The position numbers and the translations under genes are program-made. A stretch of DNA of 64,000 nt from Valencia hispanica. Lineage: Eukaryota; Chordata; Actinopteri; Cyprinodontiformes; Valenciidae. The DNA lies in NCBI GenBank assembly GCA_963556495.2, contig OY747710.1, positions 23,439,500-23,503,499 on the forward strand, read 5' to 3'. Below, piece after piece: positions 9,906 through 21,104 of this stretch (positions within the stretch are counted from its first letter, which is position 1; each line of letters starts with the position of its first letter). The notes under the pieces were generated by a model that saw only the letters and a program-made list of their open reading frames with translations, was not told where the DNA came from and searched no databases.

Positions 9906-10142
9906 ATAGAAATTCAACTGCTGGATCATCAGTTAAAGGTGGATGATGGTTTATTGTTTAAACAACAAAAGATGAAATTTACAACACTTGTACTTGCAGT
10001 ACAATAATAATAGTAATAATACAATAGTAGTAGTAATAATACGTTCCTTATGTTTGGTCTACATGTGTTTGCATTTGTGTGCGTGTGTGTGTATGAGATG
10101 TAGATTAAAGATGCCCAGACCAAAAGAAACTGACCCAACGTC
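9906..10142. other. Simple-sequence-rich DNA without a gene
   Basis: Contains a TAA/TAG-type trinucleotide run (about 10000-10040) and an interrupted TG run (about 10070-10092). No coding or RNA feature is supported. Confidence 0.6.
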
Positions 10143-10916
10143 AGCTACAATGGCCGACAAGGGTGGCGCCATATATCCAGTCCATACCGGAAGTCTGAAG
10201 CGGAAGTTAGTTAAACAAAACAAAATAAAAAAATAAAAGCACACAATTCTATAGATTGTTTTTTAAGTTACATGTTTATCATAACGGTATAACTGACGAG
10301 TTACTTAACTCCACAAGTTAATAGGCTACTTGAAACTCAGAAGTTAGAAGCCTACACTAATCACTAAGTTGTAAAGTTAACTTTTTATGGATATAACTTT
10401 AATATCAACGTCATAAACACAAATGTAAATATTACGCTTGGGGAAGGGTGGGGGTAACTTACACACGCATGTGCGCACACACACTTACACAAACATTATG
10501 TAAGAGTAAAATATGCTCTTACAATATATATGATTGTCCGTGTGTGTGTGTGCGTGTGTGTGTGTGGGTGGTAGTGGGGGGGGTCTGTTGGCGTACCAAA
10601 ATCCATTAGCATTCTTTCTGGCCGGAAGCTAGCCCGGACAAGAAAAACAACCTTCACGAGACATGTTACTGTAGTTCTTCAACGCATCGCATTTTTAAAT
10701 AGCAGGAATTACATCCCATAACACACTCGTGGGATTATAATTAAAGACTATTGTTCTTACCGTTCTCTCCCTCTCTCACAAGAACTGACCGGTATGGACG
10801 CCGAATATGCAATACATAGATTTGGGACTTCTCATTTTTGTTTTACGGCGGTTTCTGCTAGAGACTTCCAACGTGGATTTGATCTATGGTGGCGCCCTTG
10901 TCAGCCATTGTAACTG
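10143..10916. repeat. Imperfect inverted repeat pair (MITE-like, ~775 bp)
   Basis: Left arm 10143-10196 (AGCTACAATGGCCGACAAGG...) pairs with the reverse complement of 10863-10916 (...CCTTGTCAGCCATTGTAACT), both followed inward by GGCGCC-type and GGAAGTCT words. A further weak match to the left arm lies at about 10787-10815. Inside are AT-rich DNA and a TG/GT microsatellite (about 10525-10570) next to a G run. There is no coding capacity. It could be a non-autonomous DNA transposon; no target duplication was identified. Confidence 0.45.
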
Positions 10917-11557
10917 CAGGAAGGTATTCTGGGCCATAAGGCAGCACGTCACAATCCAATGCAAGAACATTCTGGTTCCTGCAGGTGCCTGCTTTTACAC
11001 ATTGTACTGTTTTAGCAGTGATTTTGGCAAAGGGGTATTTGTCAAATATGAGTTAGGGATATATTATTTAGATTTCAGTTAAATATGTCCCTCAGTGGCA
11101 GGGGATTTTTAAAAATTTATTTTAAGTTGATTTGGTCTCTTATGAAGTTTGTGCTGTATACTGTATGTATACAAGCTTGCAGGGAGGCTATCCATTAGTT
11201 TGTCAATTCAGACCTTTGAATGTGTATTTATCCTTGTGTTTTATAATATGCTTTGAGTCTGTGGTTTCGATCTTGAAGAGTCAATGTGTGACTTCAGTTC
11301 TGAAAGGAGCTGATGATTTACCTATTTTGTTTTGTTTTGTTTTGATTTATCCTTATTCAATAAACATAATGTTACACTTTGATGCACATTTATATTTATA
11401 TGGGATTTTTATTTTACACGATGGAGAGACTGGTTCTTGATGTATTTTCTTGCATGTTCTTTTTCAAGTCCTGATACTTATAGCAATGTGATGTTGATGT
11501 ACCAATAGAAACTAACTGAAGTACAATTCCACAAAATGCTCCACAGCAGCACCTCCT
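10917..11557. other. Non-coding DNA, nothing recognised
   Basis: The frames at 10807-11082 and 11132-11440 have no motif or compositional support. A TTTTG pentamer run lies at about 11325-11345. Confidence 0.5.
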
Positions 11558-11562
11558 CAGTC

Positions 11563-11706
11563 TGTTGTGTGTTTGAATGAATAAAGAAGCAAGACACTCA
11601 TATCAAGCTGGTTAAGCGTGTATTCCGGAAGCCTGTACCAAGCTGCTTACTTCCGTGGGTCATGTATGTCAGAATAAGAGTGCTCAGCTACTCTAGCCCC
11701 GTAACA
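11563..11706 (-). repeat. 3' LTR of the Gypsy element (144 bp)
   Basis: Read on the minus strand it starts TGTTACGGGG and ends CAAACACACAACA, with an ATTCATTCAAAC stretch near its end. It differs from the other LTR at the T/C in CATG(T/C)ATG and the C/T in CTACT(C/T)TAG. Confidence 0.96.
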
Positions 11707-11720
11707 TCCTCCTTTACACA
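11707..11720 (-). other. Polypurine tract of the Gypsy element
   Basis: On the minus strand the bases immediately before the 3' LTR read TAAAGGAGGA, the expected primer for plus-strand DNA synthesis. Confidence 0.7.
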
Positions 11721-11949
11721 ATTAGGCATTAAAACAAAATGCATGTGACAGAAATACCTGCACTTCGTACATAACATAACACAATCTTTAGTCAGTCATA
11801 ACTAGACCGGATTTAACTGTCTACTTATCTAATATGAAACCCTAGAGACAAGATCAGCATCAAAAACATTAACATTGAACATAACCTGTGCGATCTGACA
11901 GTACACGTCTCCATAACTTTTTTTATTTTTATTTTATTAACTCATAGAT

Positions 11950-14900
11950 TTAGTCTCTCAGGCGGCCTAGACAGTCGTCCTGCTTTGGTGTAGATATACC
12001 ACTGCGGTGTGCTGGCAGCCTTTCAGGTTCTGGGGAAGCCGCAGGCATGGGCCTAATCGGGCTTGACACGACTGCAGGTGCAGGGACATCCGCGTGATCT
12101 TCCTGAGTTATGGGTGCATGCCGATGCTCGTTCATGTCCATATTCACTGAAGCCATGGGCTCCGCCAATCTGAGGTCCACTCTGTTGCGCCGGTAAAGGG
12201 TACCATTGACATTCACAAGATAGGAGCGTGGAGCGACCTGGCGAAGACAGGTACCGAGTTTCCAGCGGCCAGTCGTGTCCCCTTGCATGGGCTTCATCCT
12301 GATGGTCTCACCAATCTCCAATTCAGGTAAATCCCTCGCTGTCTGGTCGTAGAAGGACTTTGCAAGCTGTCGTCGGTGGCGCAGTTTCTCTGTAACCCCC
12401 ACTACCACGCACGGTTCAAGAAGCTTGTTAGTCACAGGAATGGTAGTCTTGAGCCTCCTTGACATGAGGCGTTGTGCCGGGCTGCTATCGATGGCTTCAG
12501 TGGGTGTGTTTCTCCAGTGTAATATAGTCTTCCAGGGGTCTGCTCCGTCCCGTGTCGCTCTGCAGAGGATATTTTTCGCTATTTTAACTGCTGACTCTGC
12601 CTTGCCGTTTGCCTTTGGGTGCCTTGGCGAAGAGGTCACATGGTCAAATTCCCACTCAAGGGCAAATCGTCTGAACTGAGAGCCAAACTGTGGGCCATTG
12701 TCTGAGATAACTTTGTCAGGCTGTCCATGACGGGCAAACTGGGACTTGCAGCGTTTAATGACTGTGTCTGCTGACAGATCTGGAAGTAACTCAATCTCCC
12801 AGAAATCAGAATAGTGGTCCACGAGAAGCAGGTAGTCCTTCTGTCTGTAAGTAAACAAGTCCATACTGACAATCTGCCATGGTCGTGTGGGCAGCTCATG
12901 CGACAGCATGGTCTCTTTCTGTTGTTTGTGCGCATATTCGTTGCCGGTTGTGCACATGGTCACAAAGTCTTTAATTTCTGCTTGCATATTAGGCCAATAA
13001 AGAGTCTCTCTAGCTTGCCGATAACAGGCTTCTCCACCTACATGGCTCCAGTGGATGCGGGTAAGCATTTCTGGACGCATTGACTTTGGTATGATGACTT
13101 TCTGTCCCCTAAAAAGAATGCCATTCTGTGCGCTGATCTCATCACGAAAAGGCCAGTATTCATGTATGTTGTGCGGCCTTCCTTCATCTCCGGCCATCCT
13201 GCGAGAACTGCAGCTTTTAGAGACTGTAGACCATCATCCCTGTCAGTATGTCGCCTGATCTGTTCAAGACGTTGATCACTCACATTCAAGTACTCCGCCT
13301 GGTTAATGTATTGAATGTCCTCTTGCTCTCGCTGCAGTGAGCAGATGGCGTGACGCGTGTAGTCAGTGCCACGTCCCGAGCAATCCACTGCTGCTCTGCT
13401 GAGTGTATCACTAATAAACATTTCAGGCCCTGGCTTGTAAACAACCCTTAAGTTGTAATTTTGCAGGGTCAAAAGCATGCTCTGAAGCCTCTTGGGTGCA
13501 CTTAGTAATGGTTTGCTGAATATTGAGATCAGAGGTTTGTGATCAGTCTCAGCTGTGACGAGGTCACGCCCGTACAGATAATGGTGGAACCTCTGGCAGG
13601 CAAAAACGATGGTGAGACACTCCTTTTCAATTTGCGCATAATTTCTTTCTGTTGGAGTGAGCGCTCTTGACGCAAAAGCAACAGGCTGGCCTTCTTGCAT
13701 GAGGCAACAACCAGGACCGCTCTGACTGGAGTCGCTCTGCACCGTGACAGGTTTAGTGACATCATAGTAGCGCAACACTGGCATAGATGTGGCCAAGGAT
13801 TTCAATTCAGCCACAAAGCAACAGGCTGGCCTTCTTGCATGAGGCAACAACCAAGACCGCTCTGACTGGAGTCGCTCTGCACCGTGACAGGTTTAGTGAC
13901 ATCATAGTAGCGCAACACTGGCATAGATGTGGCCAAGGATTTAAATTCAGCCACCGCGGCATCGTGCTTGGGAAGCCAGTGCCAAAGGGCGTCTTTGTCC
14001 AGCAAGCGCCGCAACGGCTCACAGACACCTGACAGATGTGGCATGAACTTTGCTAGATAGTTAGCAAAACCAACAAGACGCTGCACACCTTTTGCATCCG
14101 AGGGGTTTGGCATGTCGACGATGGCTTTCACCTTTTCTGGGTCGGGCTTTAACCCAGAGGCTGACAGAATGTGTCCATGGAAACGGACGTCTACCACCTT
14201 GAACTGTAGCTTCTTAAGGCTTAGCCGCAGTTTCACCTCTCTGCAGCGCTCCATCAACGCCTGCAGGTTCTGATCGTGGTCCCTCTCTGCTGCTTCAACT
14301 GTGTCTCCACAGCCCACGACTAGAATGTCAGCAGCGATGGGCTCGACTCCTTTCAGCCCGGCCAGGAGTTCATGTTGCTTGCGCTGGTAGACCTCAGGGG
14401 CCACAGATACCCCAAATGGTAGCTTGAGCCAGCGTTTCCTGCCCCAGGGGGTCCAGAAAGTAGTCATGAGGCTGCTCTCCTCGTCCAGCCTACACTGCAG
14501 AAAAGCATGCCTGGCATCCACTAAGGTGAAAACTCTTGCTTTTGGCAGTTTGTATAAAACATCCTCAAGCGTGGGCATAATGTAGTGTGAGCGTTTTAAG
14601 GCTTTGTTCAGAAACTTTGGGTCCAAGCATATCCTTAGCTTGTCTGGCTTTTTGACAATGACCATGTTGCTGATCCACTCAGTTGGCTCAGTGATGTCTG
14701 TGATGTGACCATCAGCCTGGTATTCGTCTAGCAGGGCTTTGACATCTACTTTCATTGCAACAGGAACATTGCGAGGGGCGCATTGAACTGGGACAACAGC
14801 AGGGTCTAGCTCAAAGTGAACCTCCCCTGGCACAGATTCCACAGGTGAGTTGAACACATCCCCGTATCTGCTGATTAACTGTTCCTTGGTCAGTGTCCCT

Positions 14901-16177
14901 GAATGAGTGTGCAGTACTGTGTGCACATCTGCTGGAATCATGAACTGAATGAGTCCGACGCGTTCGCAAGTGGTGCCAGATAGTAAGGGTTTTTGATCGG
15001 CCTTGACTACCTCAAATGCCAGCTGATGTGTCCGCCCGTTAATCTTGCACACTGTTTCAAAAATCCCCATGGAGCTCAGCAAGTCACCTGAATACAGCTT
15101 CAGTCTGGTATTGCTGGGCTGCAGCAGCGTGTTAGGTGCCAGTTTCATTTTGTCTTTGTAGCTCATTACGTCACAGGTGGCACCCGAATCAAGCTGACAC
15201 TGCTGTGACATGTTATTAATTTGCAGTGCAACAAACCATTTCTTCCCTTTAGCTTGCACTGCACCAATTGACTCATGCATGTAAATGTCACCATCCTTAT
15301 TTGTCTCTGAATCCTCTGATGAGTTGTCTACACAGTGCAGCTTCTTTTCATTCTGTTTACTTTTCAGACACATCTTTGCAAAGTGATTTTGTATTCCACA
15401 CAGTTTGCATGACTTGCCGTAAGCCGGACAGTGCTGTTTGCCCCGTGAATGTGCCTTGCCACAATATCTGCACCTATTATCAGTCTCTGTGGCTTGAGGT
15501 GAATCGTTCTGTTTCGACTTGTGTGGTCTGAATGGTTGCCGGGCAACTGCGTGAACCGCTTCAGCTTGGGGAGAGCATTCTGTCATTTTTATCCGTATAT
15601 CAGTTTGTTCAGATGCGCGGCACATTTCAATAGCACCAACAAGCGTTAAAGTATTTTCTCTTAGCAGTCTGCGTCGTGTGCTTTCGTTTGTAATGCCCAG
15701 TACAATCTTTTCATCTCTCAGTTGCCCATACTCACATGTAGCTGCTTTCTCCCTCAGCCTGGTAACAAAAGCGTCAATCGATTCTCCGTCCTCCTGTTTG
15801 CAGCGTCCAAACACGTACCTCTCGTATATAACGTTCTTTGCTGGCTTGAAATATAGTCCCAGCGCATCCAGTATAGCTGTAGGATCAGCCCGTTGTACTT
15901 CCGTAAGATTCAAGTTGTGACGGTAAATGTGCCTGCACTCACTTCCCATCACAGTCCGCAGCATGGCAGCTTGTATAGGTTTCGGTCTGTCGGCCAGACC
16001 CGTGACCAAAGTGTAGTCCTCAAACTCGGCCCTGAATACGTCCCAATTAACACACCAGTCACCAGCAAAGCTCATAGGCGAAGGCGGCGGAATATTCGCA
16101 GCCATGCCTGGCATTGCGACCGCTTGTGTGCCAGCAGCGTCGCCACTTGACCCTCTGTCACTCGATCCTTGCGACAT
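11950..16177 (-). pseudogene. Gypsy Gag-Pol, three-frame, RT active site mutated
   Basis: The first frame (16177-13802) starts MSQGSSDRG and holds a capsid-like region, two zinc-knuckle-like Cys clusters (residues ~236-270), protease DSGAT (~330), RT motifs LVDARHAF (~553) and LPFGVSVAPE, and the start of RNase H. The metal-binding motif normally read IADDILV is IAADILV here (Ala codon at 14330-14332), which should abolish polymerisation. A 140-bp tandem duplication then shifts the frame. The second frame (13850-13038) has the rest of RNase H, including ERNYAQIEKE. Another frame change at about 13170 leads to the third (13197-11950), integrase, with HWSHVGG zinc motif, SMDLFTY, VISDNGPQF and ANGKAESAV catalytic blocks. 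In the zinc motif the last Cys is Gly (CTTGNEY, codon 12943-12945). Clade looks Mag/K02A2.6-like, from memory. Confidence 0.92.
13675..13954. repeat. 140-bp tandem duplication in the RNase H region
   Basis: Positions 13675-13814 are repeated as 13815-13954 at an exact 140-bp offset (GCAACAGGCTGGCC at 13678 and 13818). The copies differ at about two positions (CCAGGACC/CCAAGACC and TTTCAATT/TTTAAATT). Because 140 is not a multiple of three, the duplication itself frameshifts pol. Confidence 0.95.
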
Positions 16178-16239
16178 ATTCTACTCGGTTAGGCAACTTA
16201 ACAGTAACTTAAACTAGAACACTCACAGAAGCGCAAGTC

Positions 16240-16257
16240 CACTAACTTCTGACACCA
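16240..16257 (-). other. Primer-binding site of the Gypsy element
   Basis: On the minus strand, directly after the 5' LTR, the sequence reads TGGTGTCAGAAGTTAGTGG. The first 13 bases match the complement of the 3' end I remember for a vertebrate tRNA-Leu (ending ...ACTTCTGACACCA). Primer assignment is an inference. Confidence 0.6.
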
Positions 16258-16401
16258 TGTTGTGTGTTTGAATGAATAAAGAAGCAAGACACTCATATCA
16301 AGCTGGTTAAGCGTGTATTCCGGAAGCCTGTACCAAGCTGCTTACTTCCGTGGGTCATGCATGTCAGAATAAGAGTGCTCAGCTACTTTAGCCCCGTAAC
16401 A
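16258..16401 (-). repeat. 5' LTR of the Gypsy element (144 bp)
   Basis: Same sequence as the 3' LTR except at two positions. On the minus strand it begins TGTTACGGGG and ends AACA, next to the primer-binding site. Confidence 0.96.
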
Positions 16402-16406
16402 CAGTC

Positions 16407-17080
16407 GATATTCCCGGGGCTTAACCCCGGATGCTTTCAGTCTGTTGTGTCACTCACCAGCTGAAGGCTCAGCGCTCGCTCAGTCACTCAAAAAAGCTTG
16501 GGGCTCTACTCTGCTAAGCGGTGCTAAAAATACAATATTAAGGTCTGGTCCAAGGCGTATGTTAATGCGTTGCCATACCATGGCTTGGCATATATAGTAT
16601 GTCACTACCATGGGCACACGGGCCCCTCCCCTCTCCTAAGAGGCCGCTCTGTACAAATGCATTGAAGAATTATGAAATAAACTGTTGCAACTCCTTACCT
16701 GTTTCAAGAGAGAGGCCAAGGGTAAGAATTTATCTTTCTAAAATGAAGTGATTCACAAAGGCAAACGCTGGCTTAAGCATAACTTTCTTTAGCTGTCCTG
16801 TTGGTAGCAAACTAGTTATCCTTAGTAAGCACATTGACTGAGAAAACTAATTAAAAATTACAAATATAAAAGCAACAAAATAACTTCTTAATTACGGAGC
16901 GAGCACAGTCCAAAAAAGAAAGAATATAATTGCAAACTTGATGTGGGAAATACTAATATAGCCAGGTGGACTATAAAATTGGATTTATTTTGTTCTTTTC
17001 TGTTGAATTTTTAAAATATATACATATTAAAGCGCTGATCATTTATTTAGTTCACGTTCCTCCTGCAGACAGTATTCCCC
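16407..17080. other. Non-coding DNA flanking the Gypsy insertion
   Basis: Contains a short GC-rich inverted word (CCCGGGGCTTAACCCCGG, 16414-16431) and otherwise AT-rich DNA. It may belong to an older element in which the Gypsy element landed, but I do not recognise it. Confidence 0.45.
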
Positions 17081-17815
17081 ATTTGAGTACTGCTGCTTTA
17101 AACTGCTGCGTTCTATCACCTGAAGAACATTTCTGGGATTAAAGGACGGATGTCGCAACATGACCTCGAAAAACTCTTCCATGCGTTTATTTTTAGTCGG
17201 ATTAGTTACTGCAACAGCGTCCTCACAGGTCTGCCTGAAAAGTCAATCAGACAGCTGCGGCTGATCCAGAACGCTGCTGCTCATGTTCCTCACTAGAACC
17301 AGGAAAGTAGAGCACATCACCCCAGTTCTGAAGTCCTTACACTGGCTCCCTGTAGCTCAGAGAATAGACTTCAAAATACTTTTACTAGTTTCTAAATCAT
17401 TGAATGGCTTAGCACCAACCTATGTTGAAGATCTACTGTTACTATAGCAACCCCCCAGACCACCCAGGTCCTCAAATTCCAGTCTACTCAGCATCCCTTG
17501 AATCAGAACCAAACATAGAGAAGCAGATTTTCCGTTTCTTTGCTCCTCTAATCTGGAACAAACTTCCAGACAACTGCAAAGCTGCTGAAACACTGAGTTC
17601 TTTTAAATCATGGCTAAAAACTAATCTGTTTAGAGCTGCCTTTGAGTAATGTTTTCATGTATCATATGTGCTTCTTGCATTGTTGCTGTTTTTACTTTAA
17701 ATGCTTTCTCTGTGTGTTACTGCTATTTTTATTTTATCCCTTAATCATCTAAAGCACCTTGAATTATCTTGTTGAAAGTGTGCTATACAAATAAAATTGC
17801 CTTGCCTTGCCTTAG
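17080..17815 (+). mobile_element. L2/Rex1-like LINE 3' end, 5'-truncated
   Basis: Broken plus-strand frames encode the C-terminal end of a fish L2/Rex1-like ORF2: a block resembling FHAFIFSRISYCNSVLTGLP, a block LTLAPCSSE (frame-shifted form of the usual LHWLPV region) and the end ...LIWNKLPDNCKAAETLSSF...LFRAAFE stopping at 17649. The 3' UTR follows and ends GTGCTATACAAATAAAATTG then TTGCC repeats at about 17800-17815, the usual short-repeat LINE tail. Stops and frame changes show it is dead. Confidence 0.8.
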
Positions 17816-18360
17816 ACAGGAAGGCAGAATGCTTCCATCTTTTTGACTTGGTTTTATTGTCCACTTGTTTGTATTACATTATTCTATTACTAAATGTGCG
17901 ACTTGTTTTCTGTTGATTTGTTGCACACTTTGATTTTAATTTAATAATTTTGTAGAAGGAAGCAAAGATGAGCTACAGACAGCGGAGGAGCCAGCAGCAG
18001 CAGAGGTGTTCCTATCAAACATAAAATAAATTCACAGTTATTTAAGTTTTTTTGTGTGTGCTAGAGATTGGTAACCAAGTAAACACTTTTGTAACACTCT
18101 TGATGTATCACGACTTGATGTAGTCCAGTTTTTTGCATAAGGATATTTAGTTTGTGTTTTGTATTATTAGTTTAGAATAATAATACTTTGCACACTTAAT
18201 TCTGATATCATGATTTTATAAAGGGTAGGAGAAATGACTTAAAGAGAGGAGCTGTAGCTGCAGCTCCAGCAGAAGCACCAGCATCATCATTAGGCATGTG
18301 AACTGGTAACAATTAAATATTCTAACATTGTTTTATAGATAATTAATAAGAAACCGTTCT
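17816..18360 (+). other. Spaced purine-rich, exon-like segments of unknown origin
   Basis: Two short G/A- and CAG-rich segments (about 17957-18006 and 18224-18290) lie between AT-rich spacers, and a third occurs at about 18580-18678. Some are bounded by plausible splice signals (TTTTGTAG before 17957, GAGGTGTT after 18006; ATTAACAG before 18582, ATAGGTGAA after 18678). They could be small exons of a decayed gene, but no product is recognised. Confidence 0.25.
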
Positions 18361-18420
18361 TTAAGCACCTTGAATTACCTTGTTGTTGAAAGTGTGCTAT
18401 ACAAATTTGCCTTGCAATTG
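18361..18420 (+). mobile_element. LINE 3' tail fragment
   Basis: A 55-60-bp copy of the terminal LINE sequence (AAGCACCTTGAATTACCTTG...GTGCTATACAAATTTGCCTTGC), the same family as 17080-17815. Confidence 0.7.
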
Positions 18421-18679
18421 CTTTGTCTTTAATTCCAACTTTCATAATAACTTTAAAAATAAATATAGAAGCAAATTCAAAACAGGTCAATAACAGTGCA
18501 TCATTGAAGACATAATAAATGAAATAAATAAAGCTTTGCTTTACTTTATTTGCTCATTTACCACTTTGGCATTATTAACAGAGCCAAACAGACTATCCAA
18601 GACAGAACCAATGATGAGAGGGAGAAGGGTAGAGAGAGACAACAGCTAGAGGTGGAGACAGAGAGAGACAGCAATAGGT

Positions 18680-21000
18680 GAATATTGTGTTACTGAGAGT
18701 ATGTGCAGCTTTTGTGAGCAATCTAAGTCTAATAAAAATTATTTTGGGAAGTTCACTGGTGGAAGTAGTAAGATGAAAAAGCAAAGACAAATTGAAAAAT
18801 GAAAGGGACTTTCAAGTAGAGAAGAGAAAAGTGAGACCAAAAGAAACAAGTGAAGAAAGATTGATCAAACTAAATTATTGTTTGGCTTTGCTGGTTTCAG
18901 AAGTAATTTTTCAAAACACAAAACATTGAACATTAAACTGAACATTAGAGATACAAATATAAGCCATTGAATATCAGATGACACATTACACTGTTTTGAC
19001 ATGCATGCATTAGAAATAAATTATAGTTTAAGCACCTTAGTATGTATACTATGCTCTATAATCTATTGTAAAGAAATTTTTTATTTTTATTTTACAAAAA
19101 TATCACATCTTCTCTGGGCTAAGCCCAGGTACTCCTAAAGGCTGGAGACCCCCCTGCTCCACCGCTCTCATTTTAACAACTCTCCTCCTCATTATCATAA
19201 AGCTGGGATCACACTGTGTGATTTCAGCCGTCCTAGAACTTTTCTTTTGTCGGGAAAAGAATCGTATGCATGTGATTTGCAACTCTGTGGCCGTGCCGTG
19301 TGCTCACCGACAGCTTATTTAGTGCTTGTACGAACAAAACCTGCCCACAGGTTATGACTTTATTCTCGAAGTCTGTGGGGTTTATTCTGTGTGGCCTTAA
19401 TATTACGTCATTTTATATATAGCCTTGTAGTCTATGGAAAACTGCAATGTCATCTAAAATAATCTTTTATCCAAAATTATAGAGATTAATGATCTCAAAT
19501 GTTTATATATTTGATAACAATATGTAGTAGGCAGTGAAATAACTATTGTTTTCAGTTTGTGGTGACTGAGATAAGGGATGAGAATAAATAGATCCTGGAA
19601 CTTAGCCTGGTCTGGAGCAGGCTAGCTTTACTGAATAAATGTCCATAACAGAAACCTACTGCCCCTATATGTTTTTTGTGCAACTGGATCACAGATAAAT
19701 TAAGTCAGGATAACCAAGATATCCTGGCTTAATACATTTCCCTAGTTTTGTGCAATAGGCCCCTGAACAGGGTTTAGTAAAACAAACTTTTGTTTAAATG
19801 TCATGGAAAGCTTGTGTCTAAGAGAGAGCCATGTCAATATGCATGTACAGACAAGCCTCCCCTTGATTATTTGAGTACACCAGAAGCTGTTGGAACAGAT
19901 AAAAGTGCCACTGGGTTCAAAATTAATCTGTCTGTTTTGCACAGTAGCAGGAAACACACCGAGACACCTGAAACTGCCAGCAGAAGAGAGATATTTGGAA
20001 AGACAGCTTTGTGGCTCTGCTTTACAGTTTTTTAGCACTGAATGAGACAGGGTGATCCAGTAGAACTGGTAGTGAGGACAGTTGTTCTAACAGGCTGTCA
20101 TTACCCAGACAAAGTGACATAAAGGGATGTTCTACAAGGACAGGACACGTTATATAACACCAAAATGATTCACAGTCACGAAAGGTTTTACACACACAGA
20201 GCAAAGAATTAAGTTCAGTAGGATGCTGAATGGAAATAAGTATGACCAGTAGGGGGAACCATTGCTTTTGATTTTTGGACAGGAGTTCTCTCTACCGGAG
20301 AAAGACACAACAGGTGCGCCCAACGTCACCTGGTCTGGTCTGGTTGACAATCTGTCTTGACAGGTTAGAAACTACGACTTAATGCAACTTTTGAGCATCT
20401 TTTGAGTCCTTTTGTGTTTTTGGAAAATATTCAGATTTGTATTTTTATCTATTAGTCCTAACCCCCCTAATTTAATATTATTGCAACTTGCATAGAACTG
20501 AGAGAGAAAACAATAAACTGAAAAAAGTCAAAGGGCACAGCCAAGTGATGATTACTTTTTATTAATATTTTTTTTTATATATATATATTTGCTGTATCAA
20601 CAGCATGCTCTGCAATTATGGATTTTTACACTTTTTTCAACCCTCTTTTGCCAATCAAATTACACTTAATCTTCTCCTATATGATTTCACAAGTTTGAAT
20701 TGTTAGATCAAGGTATGGGGACTGAGATTTTCTTCCTTTTTATGTCCCGGATTTCAAAATCTCTACCCTGCTCTCTACTCTATGAAGGTTCTTCAGAACA
20801 GGCCCACAGCATCATAAATCCTTCGTCATATTTAACAGTGAGCGCAGAGGGCTTTTCCACATGCCAGAGGCAGCCAGAATGTCATTCCTCTTCCAACCTT
20901 ATCAGTCACAGCATCACTGTTCAATGCTCTCTAATTATTGCTCTAATTGAAGGTATGGACAAATGTTTTCTAAAATTGCTATTTTCTGGTGGCCTTTTGA
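18680..21000. other. Non-coding DNA with transposon-like termini
   Basis: No gene supported. A segment beginning near 19199 (AAGCTGGGATCACACTG) and one ending near 19760 (GTGCAATAGGCCCCTG) look like termini of fish MITEs; the latter resembles Harbinger-type ends I remember but lacks a visible partner. Frames at 19742-20350 and 20700-21044 have no motif. An AT run lies at 20560-20590. Confidence 0.35.
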
Positions 21001-21104
21001 TGGTGCAATTTTATTTGTATAGCACACTTTCAACAACAAGGTAATTCAAGGTGCTTTACAAGATTAGGGGATAAAATAAATATATATATAATTTCATTAG
21101 CATG

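Larger units (their letters stand above)
11558..16406 (-). mobile_element. Full-length Ty3/Gypsy LTR retrotransposon with CAGTC target duplication
   Basis: Two direct 144-bp LTRs (11563-11706 and 16258-16401) bound 4.55 kb of internal DNA encoding Gag-Pol on the minus strand. CAGTC is repeated immediately outside both LTRs (11558-11562 and 16402-16406), a perfect 5-bp target duplication. The LTRs differ at two positions, indicating fairly recent insertion. Next to the 5' LTR (the right one) is a primer-binding site starting TGGTGTCAGAAGT, and next to the 3' LTR a purine tract read as AAAGGAGGA on the minus strand. Domain order gag, protease, RT, RNase H, integrase is Gypsy-type. The coding region has several disabling changes, described separately. 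Confidence 0.96.

Noticed and set aside
10807..11440. Frames of 91 and 102 codons
   Set aside because: Hydrophobic/aromatic composition is what AT-rich DNA gives by chance; no family resemblance, and the first overlaps an inverted-repeat arm.
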